From the NCBI RefSeq assembly GCF_003346515.1, contig NZ_QQNA01000025.1:1-40713 (forward strand): DNA of 40,713 nt, read 5' to 3'. Positions 16,237 to 24,418 of this stretch are shown here, piece by piece. Position 1 is the stretch's first letter. Every line of letters starts with the position of its first letter. The notes beneath the pieces were generated by a model, which did not search any database, was not told the origin of the DNA, and saw only the letters and a program-made list of their open reading frames with translations. Made by a program: the position numbers and the translations under genes. Source of the DNA: Streptomyces corynorhini. Its GTDB lineage: Bacteria; Actinomycetota; Actinomycetes; Streptomycetales; Streptomycetaceae.

Positions 16237-17178
16237 TCAGGCGCCCCGCCGCCGTCGCGCCAGCTCGTGGGCCGCCTCCGGCCACCTCGGGTAGGCGAAG
16301 GTGAAGCCCTCTTCGAGCAACCGGCCGGGCACAACACGCCTGCTCTTCAGCAGCAGTTCGGTGTCCGAGCGCAGCGCGAAGGCGCCCACTTCCGTCATCC
16401 AGCGCATCGCGGGCAGGCCCACCGGCACACGCCACGCGGCCCGCAGCCCGCGCATGAACGCGCGGTGCGGCAGGGGCTCGGGGGCGGCCAGGTTCACCGG
16501 CCCGGCCACATCGTCCCGCTCGGAAAGAAACTCGACCGCGCGGACGAAGTCGTGGTCGTGGATCCACGACACGTACTGCGCGCCGCCCGCGACCGGGCCA
16601 CCGAGACCGAGGCGGGCCAACCACGACAGGACGTCGAAAACGCCGCCCCGGTCGGGGCTCATCACCATGGCGGCGCGCAGGGCCACCTTGCGGGTGCGCG
16701 GAGTCCCGGCCTGTTCCTGTTCCCGCTCCCATGCCTTCGCGATGTCCACGCTGGAGGACCAGTAGCGCGGAACGCCGCTCTCCGCTCCGCCCATCACCCC
16801 GGTGGCCTCGTCGTTGGGCGCGTCGAAGCGGTGTGCGTAGATGGTGGCGGTGCTCATCTGGAGCCAGACGCGCGGAGGATGTGCCGCGGCGTTGATCGCC
16901 TCGCCCACGACGCGGGTGGAGAGCACTCTCGACTCCATCATCGCCTGGAGATTGGCGGGGGTGTAGCGGCAGCTCACGCTGCGGCCGGCCAGGTTGATCA
17001 CGACATCGCTGCCGTCGATCGTCTCGGCCCACGGGCCCGAGGTCCTGCCGTCCCAGTGGACTTCACCGGGCCTCACGGGCCGTCTGGTCAGCACCACGAC
17101 CTCGTGCCCGGCCGCGGTCAGCGCACGTTTGAGGACCGAACCCACCTGCCCGGTTCCCCCAGGAATCACGATCTTCAC
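16237..17178 (-). CDS. TIGR01777-type NAD-dependent epimerase/SDR
   Basis: A 313-residue extended SDR similar to the YfcH/SulA-like group. It begins MKIVIPGGTGQVG, the nucleotide-binding Gly motif, with start GTG 17178 preceded by GGGAGGA. Upstream in-frame codons exist, but this start aligns with the family and has the better ribosome site. Further motifs are VINLAGRSVSCRYT and the C-terminal LPAMRWMTEVGAFALRSDTE with SRRVVPGRLLEEGF, both typical of TIGR01777 proteins. The catalytic activity of this family is not established. The gene is divergent from the small LuxR-type gene. Confidence 0.9.
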   Translation of the reverse strand: MKIVIPGGTGQVGSVLKRALTAAGHEVVVLTRRPVRPGEVHWDGRTSGPWAETIDGSDVVINLAGRSVSCRYTPANLQAMMESRVLSTRVVGEAINAAAHPPRVWLQMSTATIYAHRFDAPNDEATGVMGGAESGVPRYWSSSVDIAKAWEREQEQAGTPRTRKVALRAAMVMSPDRGGVFDVLSWLARLGLGGPVAGGAQYVSWIHDHDFVRAVEFLSERDDVAGPVNLAAPEPLPHRAFMRGLRAAWRVPVGLPAMRWMTEVGAFALRSDTELLLKSRRVVPGRLLEEGFTFAYPRWPEAAHELARRRRGA

Positions 17179-17402
17179 GCAGTCCTCCCGATTCGCCGCG
17201 ACGTACCGTATCCCAAAATTGAACGCGCTCAAATCCTGGGGTCGCCGGCCGGATCGACCGGAACGGCGTTTCGGGGCGCCAGCCTGAGGGTTCGCGGGAT
17301 TCTGGCGTGCTCCTGCCAGTGGCGGAGGCTAGATTGAGGCGCGATCGCCGCACCCGGGGCACGGGGCTCTGCTGGGAACAGCGGCATCAGAAGGGGACCA
17401 GG

Positions 17403-17750
17403 ATGTCTGAACGGTCCGATGTGACGGATACGGCCTGTGCCTACCGGCGAACGGGAATCGTCCCGGTGGGCGAGGCCGGAGGACTCAAGGCGCTGACGGA
17501 TCGGGAGAGAGAAGTGCTTCTCCTGCTGGGTACGGGGCTGGGCAACCGGCGGCTGGCGAGTGAGCTGGGCATCGCGGAACGGACGGTGAAGGCGCATATC
17601 GCCCGCATAGCGAACAAGCTGGGGCAGGAGACGCGGCTACAGGTCGCGGTGGTGTCCGTGCTCTCCCACGCTGTGCTCTGCGGTGATCCGTCCTGTCCGT
17701 GTCGGCACTCCGCGCTGTCGCCCGGCGCTCCGAGGATGTCGGTCGCGTGA
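17403..17750 (+). CDS. Small LuxR-type HTH regulator
   Basis: A 115-residue protein that is essentially a GerE/LuxR DNA-binding domain: LTDREREVLLLLGTGLGNRR, then ASELGIAERTVKAHIARI and a final helix. There is no receiver or PAS domain. A 30-residue leader precedes the HTH and a short Cys-containing tail follows (CGDPSCPC). It could be an orphan regulator or an accessory DNA-binding protein. The ATG at 17403 has AGGGGA upstream. A strong terminator hairpin begins 5 bases after the stop. Confidence 0.88.
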   Translation: MSERSDVTDTACAYRRTGIVPVGEAGGLKALTDREREVLLLLGTGLGNRRLASELGIAERTVKAHIARIANKLGQETRLQVAVVSVLSHAVLCGDPSCPCRHSALSPGAPRMSVA

Positions 17751-17754
17751 GTGA

Positions 17755-17797
17755 GGGCCGCGCCCGGTCTCGGTGAAACGGGGGCCGGGCGCGGCCC
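17755..17797. terminator. Hairpin terminator after the LuxR-type gene
   Basis: GGGCCGCGCCCGG at 17755-17767 pairs perfectly with 17785-17797 over a 17-base loop, starting right behind the TGA at 17748-17750. Confidence 0.85.
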
Positions 17798-17955
17798 GCC
17801 GGGTGGGCTCCCCGCTGGGGCGTGAGCTTGATCTCGTGGACGTCGCCCGTCGGAGCGCGGGTCCGGGGAGCGCGGCCGGAGGTGCCATGATGGAGCCGCA
17901 TGGATCTCATACCTGCGTGTCGGGGAGGCCGACGCGCCACAGTGAGGAGCACAGC

Positions 17956-18216
17956 ATGGCCGCCGGATCCGCAGACAGCCCCGCGACTCTCTACGGGCCC
18001 GCCTCGCTCACTTTCGGCGCGGTCGCCGTGATCGCCGCGGTGTTCGCGGGCTTCGTCGGGATGGCGATCCCGCTTCTGTTCGGCAGCCTCGCCGTCACCT
18101 TCGCGCTCCTCGGCCTGGCCCGCCGCCTCAACCGGGGTCAGTGCGTCACCGGCCTCGCCCTGGGGGCTCTGGGCGTGCTCTACCCCGTCTTCCTCGTCAC
18201 CGTTCTGGGCGTCTGA
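17956..18216 (+). CDS. Small DUF4190-like membrane protein
   Basis: An 86-residue protein with little besides membrane segments: about 15-35 (LTFGAVAVIAAVFAGFVGMA), 38-55 (PLLFGSLAVTFALLGLA) and 65-85 (GLALGALGVLYPVFLVTVLG). The layout and length resemble the short DUF4190-type proteins common in Streptomyces, whose function is unknown. ATG 17956 is preceded by GAGGAG. Longer in-frame extensions upstream lack membrane or domain character. Confidence 0.7.
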   Translation: MAAGSADSPATLYGPASLTFGAVAVIAAVFAGFVGMAIPLLFGSLAVTFALLGLARRLNRGQCVTGLALGALGVLYPVFLVTVLGV

Positions 18217-18953
18217 CGTACTCCGTCCGCCCCCACGGCCCCTCCTGCGACTGCTACCGAGACTGCGGCTGCGGCTGCGGCTGCTTCTGCTACCGAGACC
18301 GAGGCTGCGCCTGCGGCCGAGACTGCGGCTGCGGCAGCGACGGTGACTCGCGGGGCGGGGCTTCGGTCCCGACTCCGCGACGCGTCCGGCCTTCCCCGAC
18401 CCCGGGTACGCGTGGCGCGCCCCGCACTCTTCCGGCTCTCCGTGCCGTCCGCCGCCCGCCCCCTTGATTGTCATGCGCATGATGAAACTTGCCCTGAAGG
18501 GCAGTGTCCATCAGGGCGCTGCCCAAGGAGACACTTACCCGCAACCCGCCTCCTTCCTAAAGTCGTTGGCACATCCACTGCCGAAGGGGAAGAGCGGTCA
18601 TCGGTCTCTCCTGAGGGGTCTGACGGAGAAGGCGTGGCTCGCAGGGGCGCTCCGGCCGCTACCGGCCGACGCCGCGCGGACCGGCCAGCAGCGGCAGGTG
18701 CGGCCGTGACGGGTTTCCAGCCGGGGGGTCCGGCAGACCGACGGGCCCCGCGCGGAGCCCTTCCGCTCCGTGCTCCTCCAACTCGCCGCTCTCACCGGAC
18801 CGGACGCGACCGGCGCCGGTGCGGGGCGATCCGTGCACCGGCCTGCGGGCCGGGCCGGCGGCGACGTTGTCGGCAGATGTCCGGCAGAACGGAGCGGGTT
18901 GGCCCGCTCCCGCGGATCAGCAGTGACATCGAAGAAGACGAAAGGCCAGATCC
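18217..18953. other. 737-base stretch without a supported gene
   Basis: No frame here has both a convincing start and family-like sequence. About 18246-18345 is a degenerate repeat of GAGACTGCGGCTGCGGC units. In one frame this reads as a Cys/Gly-rich run and in the other as Arg/Ser-rich, which is what the repeat itself would give. A 12-bp palindrome lies at 18471-18482. An open frame of 81 codons (18464-18709) starts within it but shows no recognisable family and poor ribosome-site support. The right half (18720-18953) is probably the leader and promoter region of the secreted protein gene. Confidence 0.6.
18471..18482. promoter_or_regulatory. Palindrome TCATGCGCATGA
   Basis: A perfect 12-bp palindrome with no spacer, in a locally AT-richer patch (TTGATTG before it, TGAAAC after it). 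It lies 472 bases upstream of the secreted protein gene. It could be a regulator site; nothing in the sequence names the factor. Confidence 0.45.
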
Positions 18954-20123
18954 ATGCAGCTTTCACGTTCCGTCAGGGTCGCAGCGCTGTCCCTGGCCCC
19001 GCTCGCCCTTGCCGTGCCGGGTTTCCAGGCGTCCGCCGCCCCCGACACGACTCCGAGCCCGGCCGGTCCGTCGTTCTCCCTGTCCGCCCTGTCCTCCGGC
19101 CGGCTCGACGACGTGTCCGGCGTCGGCACGGACAGCGTCGAGGGCCGGATGCTGGCGGAGCAGGGGTTCGGCGTCATGCGGGCGGCTTCGGGAGAGAACG
19201 CTGTCGTCGACCGTTCCTCCGCCCGCGAGGGGATAACCGCCGCGGTCGGCAAGTCCTTCGTGGAACTGTCGTGGAAGGGGTACGCGAAGGACGCCCGCTA
19301 CGTCGTCACCCGCGACGGTGCCGAGGTGGCCCGGCTGGCGGCCGGGGTCACCTCCTTCCGCGACACGAACGTGGCACCGGGGGCCGACTACCACTACCAG
19401 GTCGCGCCGGTGCTGCCGGAGAAGGGCGCCCCGGGAACACGGCTGTGGGGCATGAAGGTGTCCGTCCCGGCCTCCGGGTCGCTGACGGCTCTGCGTGAGC
19501 AGGCGGTCTCCCGGGCAACCGCCGCAGGCGTCGCCAAGACGTCCACACTCTCCTGGGTGACCTTCATCCCGCAGAAGAAGGTCAACGCTCCCGCGGCGGG
19601 CTGTGACTACGGCAGCAAATTCCAGTTCGGCGGTGACGGACGCAGCAAGTTCGACTGGAAGTCGAGCAAGTACCGCACCGCCCTGCACGCCACGGTCACA
19701 TGGAAGGGCAAGAAGGTGGTGGGCAACAAGGATGTCCACTCCACCAGCGTCTACGTGAAGAAGACCGGCGAGAAGGTCGCCACCAAGACCGCCTCCAGCA
19801 AGAACATGGTGGCCAAGAAGCTCGGTTCCGGGGGAAGTTACGTGGACGTGCGGATGACCATGCACGCCACCAATCCCTTCTGCAAGGGGCTGGGCAGCGT
19901 CAAGGGGGCCATCGACGGGGCCTTCACCATCAACCTGACCACGAGCGGGAACTACACCATCCGGTCCGGTAAGCACCGGCTGATGCCCAACCACCACATC
20001 TACATCTACGACGGTGGCGATGTCACCAACGTCTACACCCGCAAGTACGCGAACGCCAGCTGCCTGGTCGGTTCGGTCGCCTGCCCCGAAGCCGATCTGA
20101 CCGCCCTCTACGGCAAGTTCTGA
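18954..20123 (+). CDS. Secreted protein with FnIII-like and DUF3238-like regions
   Basis: A 389-residue exported protein. Residues 1-28 are a signal peptide (basic QLSRSVRVA, hydrophobic LSLAPLALAVPGF, cleavage near ASAAP). Residues about 95-170 look like one fibronectin type III repeat (SFVELSWKGYAKDARYVVTR, then FRDTNVAPGADYHYQVAPV). Residues about 200-380 resemble DUF3238: TFIPQKKVNAPAAGCDYG, FQFGGDGRSKFD, YRTALHATVTW and NHHIYIYDGG. Three later cysteines may form disulfides with this domain. Function is unknown; surface binding or enzymatic activity cannot be told apart. The ATG at 18954 has GAAAGG upstream. A terminator hairpin follows the stop. The DUF3238 match is from memory and needs a search. 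Confidence 0.75.
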   Translation: MQLSRSVRVAALSLAPLALAVPGFQASAAPDTTPSPAGPSFSLSALSSGRLDDVSGVGTDSVEGRMLAEQGFGVMRAASGENAVVDRSSAREGITAAVGKSFVELSWKGYAKDARYVVTRDGAEVARLAAGVTSFRDTNVAPGADYHYQVAPVLPEKGAPGTRLWGMKVSVPASGSLTALREQAVSRATAAGVAKTSTLSWVTFIPQKKVNAPAAGCDYGSKFQFGGDGRSKFDWKSSKYRTALHATVTWKGKKVVGNKDVHSTSVYVKKTGEKVATKTASSKNMVAKKLGSGGSYVDVRMTMHATNPFCKGLGSVKGAIDGAFTINLTTSGNYTIRSGKHRLMPNHHIYIYDGGDVTNVYTRKYANASCLVGSVACPEADLTALYGKF

Positions 20124-20137
20124 CCGGGAAACCTCCC

Positions 20138-20168
20138 GACGGTCCGCCGACGGAGACGGCGGACCGTC
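20138..20168. terminator. Hairpin terminator after the secreted protein gene
   Basis: GACGGTCCGCCG at 20138-20149 pairs with 20157-20168 (12 bp, 7-base loop), 14 bases after the stop codon and between convergent genes. Confidence 0.87.
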
Positions 20169-20205
20169 TCGCGTTCCCGATGCGGCCGGGCCCGCCCCGC
20201 GCGCT

Positions 20206-20301
20206 CGGTCCGTCCGATGCGCCCTCGTGCGGCGGTCCGTCCGACGCGCCCCCGTGCGCTCGGTCCGTCCGACGCGCTCAGTCCCGGTCTGTCCGACGCG
20301 C
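20206..20301. repeat. Four spaced copies of a 17-bp repeat
   Basis: CGGTCCGTCCGAYGCGC occurs at 20206, 20233, 20261 and 20285 (the last with one change), at intervals of 24-28 bases. The last copy ends at the base before the stop codon of the convergent lipoprotein-like gene. Its role is unknown; the position suggests a 3'-end or intergenic repeat. Confidence 0.88.
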
Positions 20302-21633
20302 TCAGTCTTCGAGACGCGGGTATCCGATCAGGTGTGTCCTGAACGTGCCGTCCGTCCAGCGGAAGACGCCGACCCCCATGGTCTCGGAGCTGGGCAGCCG
20401 GACGTTGGCCGCCAGCGGCGCGGGCGCCGCGTTCTTCAGATCCACCCGGACCGGCCTGCCGCCGCCCGCCATCGCGTCCGCCGTACTGCGGGCGCTGATC
20501 GCGCCGTACGCCGTACCGTCGTCCGACACGGTCGTCAGGGTCAGCGGCTCGGTGCCGTCCGACTCCTCGAAGCAGTACCCCAGCTTCTCGTCCAGGTCGA
20601 AGGCGAGCCGCCCGGCGATCAGGAACTGGCCGCCGGGGGAGGTGACCAGACGCGGGTCGTCGACCGGCTTGATCGCCGGTTTGCGGCAGCGCACCTGGAT
20701 GACGGCCTTGCCCTTCGCCACATCGTGCAGCACCCACAGATCATGGGTCCCGGCCTCCTTGGAGCCCTTCTTCGGCTGCCACTTGGCCAGGAGGTAGCCG
20801 CCCGCCATCGAGGCCGGGATCCCGGACGCCGGGTCGGCCTCCTTCGGCGCGACCTTCCTGCTGTACCAGCCGCCGCGCACCCAGAACTCCCGGGCGCCGC
20901 TGATCAGCAACCCCTTGTCGGTCATGGCCCGCACCTGGGTCAGCTTGCGGCAGTCCCCGCACCCCTTGGGATAGCCGAGCGAGCCGGGCGGGACCTTGAC
21001 CACCTCGGCGGTCGCCGGGTCGACGACCGCGCTGGTCGCCTTGCCGTCGCTGATCACGATCCCGGGGCCGTCCGCCGTCACGACCGGCGCGTCCGTCCAG
21101 GGGACCTCGACCCGGGAGACCTGGCCGGAGGCCGCGTCGTACACGTCGAGGGAGACGATCGACTCGGCGGCCTTCAGCGCCTGCGGGCTGAGCTTCCCGT
21201 ACGACCACGTGACGAAGTAGTCCTGGCCGTCCTTGGAGACGGAGAGCAGCCGGGGGAAGCGGTCGCCGGTGAACAACGGCCGCCACGCCTCGCCCTCCCA
21301 GCCGTACTTCCCGGTCGCCGGGTTCAGCGTCCGCAGCCGGAACAGTTCGTTGCCGACCCGCTCCAGATACGCGATGCGGTTGGTGGCCTCGGCGATCGCG
21401 TACTCGGTGGAGCCGTCCGGGATGTCCCAGCCGTGCTTCGTGTCGAACGCGGCGGGAACGGTGAGCCGGGGCGCGCGGGCGGCGACATCGTTCGACATCG
21501 TCGTCCTGGGCACGTCCGTGCCCTTGGCTTTGGACTTGGTGGTTTGCTTGCCGCCACAGGTGGCGAGCAGGAGGAGCAGCGCCAGCACGATCACCCCGAC
21601 CACCAGGGTGATCCGTACGACCCTCTGTCTCAT
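20302..21633 (-). CDS. Membrane-anchored or lipoprotein of unknown function
   Basis: A 443-residue protein starting at ATG 21633 (GGGGGG-rich ribosome site). The N terminus, MRQRVVRITLVVGVIVLALL followed by LLLATCGGK, is either a lipoprotein signal with Cys26 (the residue before Cys is Thr, which is unusual) or an uncleaved anchor. The rest is beta-rich, with repeating strands reminiscent of a propeller (AIAEATNRIAYLERVGNEL, RLLSVSKDGQDYFVTWSYG, PRLVTSPGGQFLIAGRLAFD). Cysteines in GYPKGCGDCRKLT could form a disulfide or bind metal. I do not recognise a named family. The protein probably sits on the outside of the cytoplasmic membrane. Confidence 0.75.
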   Translation of the reverse strand: MRQRVVRITLVVGVIVLALLLLLATCGGKQTTKSKAKGTDVPRTTMSNDVAARAPRLTVPAAFDTKHGWDIPDGSTEYAIAEATNRIAYLERVGNELFRLRTLNPATGKYGWEGEAWRPLFTGDRFPRLLSVSKDGQDYFVTWSYGKLSPQALKAAESIVSLDVYDAASGQVSRVEVPWTDAPVVTADGPGIVISDGKATSAVVDPATAEVVKVPPGSLGYPKGCGDCRKLTQVRAMTDKGLLISGAREFWVRGGWYSRKVAPKEADPASGIPASMAGGYLLAKWQPKKGSKEAGTHDLWVLHDVAKGKAVIQVRCRKPAIKPVDDPRLVTSPGGQFLIAGRLAFDLDEKLGYCFEESDGTEPLTLTTVSDDGTAYGAISARSTADAMAGGGRPVRVDLKNAAPAPLAANVRLPSSETMGVGVFRWTDGTFRTHLIGYPRLED

Positions 21634-21799
21634 GGTCCCCCCGGGAGAGCGGCGGCTGGACAGCCGAGAGCCGTAGCGTAGCAACTGCTTTCAGGGCCTC
21701 CGCGGTTCCGTCCGCCCCCGCGGAACGGCCCTGTCCGTTTGTCTTCGCCCGCGGCCGTTTCCCGCCCACGTACCGGTTCGGAGCCACGGAATCCGCGTC

Positions 21800-21805
21800 T
21801 ACGAT
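21800..21805 (+). promoter_or_regulatory. Possible -10 element of a leaderless Rsm22-type gene
   Basis: TACGAT lies 6 bases before the GTG at 21812, and no ribosome site is present. A leaderless transcript would explain this. The -35 region (near 21777-21782) is weak. Confidence 0.35.
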
Positions 21806-21811
21806 TTGTCG

Positions 21812-22819
21812 GTGAACGCCACCCTCCCCACCTCGGAAGCCCTGCGGTCCGCGCTCGCGGGCCTGCTCGACGGGCTGCCGCCCAAGCAGGCCGCCCAGGC
21901 CGTCGAGCGGCTGATCGCCAACTACCGGGGCACCACCCCCACCGACGCGCCCGTCCTGCGGGACAGGTCCGACGTGGCCGCCTACGCCGCCTACCGGATG
22001 CCGGCCACCTACGAGGCCGTACGGGCCGCCCTGGCCGCCCTCGCGGGCGCCGCCCCCGACTGGGAGCCCGGAAGCCATCTCGACGTGGGCGGCGGCACCG
22101 GGGCGGCGGTATGGGCGGCGGACGCGGTCTGGGACCGGCCCGCCGCCCCCCGTACCACCACCGTGCTGGACTGGGCCGAACCCGCGCTCGCCCTCGGCCG
22201 CGAACTGGCCGCCGCCTCCGGGGTGCCCGCGCTGCGGGCCGCCGACTGGCAGCGGGCCAGGATCGGCGCGCAGCTGAAGCTGCCGGAGAGTGACCTCGTC
22301 ACCGTCTCGTACGTACTGAAGGAACTCACCGCCCCCGACCGCGCCGCGCTCGTCACCGAGGCCGCGCGGGCGGCGCGGGCCGTGGTGATCGTGGAGCCGG
22401 GCACCCCGGACGGCTATCTGCGGATCATCGAGGCCAGGGACCGCCTGATCGCGGCGGGCCTGCGCGTCGCCGCCCCCTGCCCGCACGACGGCGCCTGCCC
22501 GATCGAGCCCGGCACGGACTGGTGCCACTTCGCGGCCCGGGTCAGCCGCTCCTCCCTCCACCGGCAGGTCAAGGGCGGCTCACTGCCGTACGAGGACGAG
22601 AAGTTCAGCTACGTCGCGGCGGTACGGTTCGACGCGCGACCGGTGCCCGCGCGGGTGACCCGCAAGCCGCAGATCCGCAAGGGCCAGGTGCTGCTGGAGC
22701 TGTGCACGGTGGACGACGGGCTGCGCCGCGAGACGGTCACCAAGCGGCAAGGCGCGCTGTACCGGGAGGCCAGGGACGTGGCGTGGGGCGAGGCGTGGGG
22801 TGAGGGCCGGGCGACCTGA
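21812..22819 (+). CDS. Rsm22-family (small ribosomal subunit) methyltransferase-like protein
   Basis: A 335-residue protein of the Rsm22 family, related to mitochondrial ribosome assembly factors and putative rRNA methyltransferases. The N terminus is helical (LPPKQAAQAVERLIANYRG, then DVAAYAAYRMPATYEAVRAA). SAM motif I is LDVGGGTGAAVWAA. VSYVLKELTAPDRAALV and AVVIVEPGTPDGY follow. A cysteine-rich segment with CPHDGACP and DWCHFAARV recalls the Fe-S or Zn site of the family. The start is GTG 21812 or a TTG two codons upstream; neither has a ribosome site. The target RNA is not known. Confidence 0.87.
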   Translation: MNATLPTSEALRSALAGLLDGLPPKQAAQAVERLIANYRGTTPTDAPVLRDRSDVAAYAAYRMPATYEAVRAALAALAGAAPDWEPGSHLDVGGGTGAAVWAADAVWDRPAAPRTTTVLDWAEPALALGRELAAASGVPALRAADWQRARIGAQLKLPESDLVTVSYVLKELTAPDRAALVTEAARAARAVVIVEPGTPDGYLRIIEARDRLIAAGLRVAAPCPHDGACPIEPGTDWCHFAARVSRSSLHRQVKGGSLPYEDEKFSYVAAVRFDARPVPARVTRKPQIRKGQVLLELCTVDDGLRRETVTKRQGALYREARDVAWGEAWGEGRAT

Positions 22820-22882
22820 CGGGGGCGAACCGCTCCGGCGGAGCCGGGCCGCTCCGGCGGAAGCCGCCCGGCGGGCTCCAGT

Positions 22883-22911
22883 TTGACGCCTTGATGGGAT
22901 GATGGTGTCAT
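22883..22911 (+). promoter_or_regulatory. Promoter of the fic gene, probably leaderless
   Basis: TTGACG (22883-22888), a 17-base spacer and TGTCAT (22906-22911) make a good HrdB-type promoter. The ATG of the Fic gene begins 7 bases after the -10 element, so the transcript should start at the start codon. No ribosome site is visible before it. Confidence 0.6.
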
Positions 22912-22917
22912 TGCTTC

Positions 22918-24051
22918 ATGTTGTATGCGCTGCCTTCTCTGGATCGCCACGATCACCGCGTCCTCGACGAGATCGAAGTGATACGGGAGGCCCTGCGGAT
23001 TCACCTGCGTGCCCCGCGCCAGTGGGAGGGGCAACTGCGCCGGAACCTGACCGCGCGAGCGATCGCGGGCTCGAACACGATCGAGGGATACGCGGCCAGC
23101 GTCGCCGATGTCGAGGACATCATGCTCGGCGAGGCTCCGGTTGACGCTGGGCGCGCGGTATCCGCAGAGATCGAGGGCTACCGGCAGGCCATGACCTACA
23201 TCCAGCGTCTGGCTGACGCCGGGGAGGACTTCCGCTACAGCAAGGAGCTGCTCAACGCCCTGCATTTCATGATGCAGGGGCACCACCTCCTCAAGAGACC
23301 TGGCTGGTGGCGTACCGGCGCGGTGTACGTGACGTCGCCCGAGGATCCCGCCACCGCGGCCTATACCGCACCGGCCGCTACTGACGTGCCGTCTCTGACG
23401 GCGGAGCTGGTCGCGTGGCTGAACGACGGTGATCCGCAGGCCCCCGCGCTGGTGCGGGCCGCGATGGCGCATCTGAACCTTGTCGCCATCCACCCCTGGT
23501 CCGATGGCAACGGACGTATGTCCCGCGCCCTTCAGACCTTGATGCTGGCGCGGGAGGGCATCCTGGCGCCGGAGTTCTCCAGCATCGAGGAATGGCTCGG
23601 CCGCGCGCGTAACACCTACCGCTACTACGACGTCCTCGCTGACGTCGGCGGTCCCGTCTGGACTCCCGACCGTGACACCCACGCCTGGGTGCGGTTCTGC
23701 CTGCGCGCCCATCACCAACAGGCGCAGACCGTACGGCGTCAGGTCGAGACCACCGCGGCCGTCTGGACCGCGCTGGACGAGGCCGTCGCCGGTCGGGGCT
23801 GGCCCGATCGCATGCTGCACGCCCTCTATCCGGCCGTCATGGCCGGCCGCGTACGCCGCGCCACCTATGAGGTCGACGCCGAGCTGAGCGAACAGCAGGC
23901 CCAACGCGACCTGCGGGAACTGGTCAACGCCGAGTGGCTGACAGCCCGTGGGCAGGCCCAGGGCCGTTACTACACGGCGGGCAAGGGCCTTCCCGAGTCC
24001 GTCCGGCTGACGCGGTCACCCCAGCCGTTGCGGGACCCGTACGACGCCTGA
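22918..24051 (+). CDS. Fic-family protein (putative AMP transferase, class II)
   Basis: A 377-residue protein. The Fic motif HPWSDGNGRM at residues 192-201 has the catalytic His and the Gly/Asn/Arg residues for nucleotide phosphates. An inhibitory-helix motif, SNTIEG (52-57), fits [S/T]xxxE[G/N] at the N-terminal side, so it would be a self-inhibited class II Fic protein. Between them lies LLNALHFMMQGHH, the Fic/DOC N-terminal segment. The C-terminal 100 residues form a winged-helix-like domain (YEVDAELSEQQAQRDLREL). The usual reaction is transfer of AMP or a related nucleotide onto a protein hydroxyl. It is a single-gene unit, with a repeat-rich gap before the peptide gene. The target is unknown. 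Confidence 0.92.
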   Translation: MLYALPSLDRHDHRVLDEIEVIREALRIHLRAPRQWEGQLRRNLTARAIAGSNTIEGYAASVADVEDIMLGEAPVDAGRAVSAEIEGYRQAMTYIQRLADAGEDFRYSKELLNALHFMMQGHHLLKRPGWWRTGAVYVTSPEDPATAAYTAPAATDVPSLTAELVAWLNDGDPQAPALVRAAMAHLNLVAIHPWSDGNGRMSRALQTLMLAREGILAPEFSSIEEWLGRARNTYRYYDVLADVGGPVWTPDRDTHAWVRFCLRAHHQQAQTVRRQVETTAAVWTALDEAVAGRGWPDRMLHALYPAVMAGRVRRATYEVDAELSEQQAQRDLRELVNAEWLTARGQAQGRYYTAGKGLPESVRLTRSPQPLRDPYDA

Positions 24052-24058
24052 CCGGCGC

Positions 24059-24121
24059 GGGAGGTGTGGGAGGTGTGGGAGGTGCGGGAGGCGCGGGATT
24101 CCACGGGAGGTGCGGGAGGCG
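24059..24121. repeat. GGAGGTGYGG repeat after the fic gene
   Basis: Six or seven GGGAGGTGTG-like decamers, some as GGGAGGCGCG, follow the fic stop. Each resembles a ribosome site, but no start codon opens a sensible gene from them. Confidence 0.8.
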
Positions 24122-24265
24122 CTCACCCGGGCGCGCCGGGAGTCGGCGGGCCGGCGGGGGCTGTGCTGTCGCGGGCGTGACTTTTCGGCCCTCTTGACGC
24201 TGTCGACCTCGGGGAGTGATGATGCGGTGACATAAGGTAGCGGGCTGGATGGATGAGGTGAATCG

Positions 24266-24418
24266 ATGAGCGTTCGATTGATCGCCCACACCGCACAAGG
24301 TGGCGGGCACGGCAAGGACGAGGGCGAAGGAGACGGGCACCCCGGTCAGCCGTGGTCGCCGACCGACGAGCCCACCCCCGACGGTTCGACGCCGCCCGGC
24401 GAGGGGACGCACAAATAG
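24266..24418 (+). CDS. 50-residue candidate RiPP precursor, coupled to a PIMT-like enzyme
   Basis: A small gene with a strong ribosome site (GAGGTGA at 24255-24261) and ATG 24266. The peptide begins MSVRLIAHTAQGGGHG and becomes acidic and Pro/Gly-rich; it has no signal peptide, Cys or membrane segment. Two Asp-Gly pairs (D23-G24 and D39-G40) stand out, since Asp-Gly is the preferred site of aspartimide formation by PIMT-type O-methyltransferases. The TAG stop shares its last base with the GTG start of the methyltransferase gene, so both are translated together. I infer a precursor peptide of the imiditide kind (aspartimide made directly by the methyltransferase, without an ATP-grasp or lanthipeptide synthetase). 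The leader/core border is not visible. Alternatively it is only a coupling leader peptide. Confidence 0.65.
   Translation: MSVRLIAHTAQGGGHGKDEGEGDGHPGQPWSPTDEPTPDGSTPPGEGTHK

Noticed and set aside
18141..18467. Cys/Gly-rich small ORF that could be a metallothionein or Cys-rich peptide
   Set aside because: The Cys run comes from a GCGGCTGCGGCT-type DNA repeat. The frame overlaps the end of the membrane protein gene, and there is no ribosome site or family pattern.
22918..24051. Toxin-antitoxin module of the Fic/Doc kind
   Set aside because: The inhibitory motif is inside the Fic protein itself, and no small antitoxin gene adjoins it.
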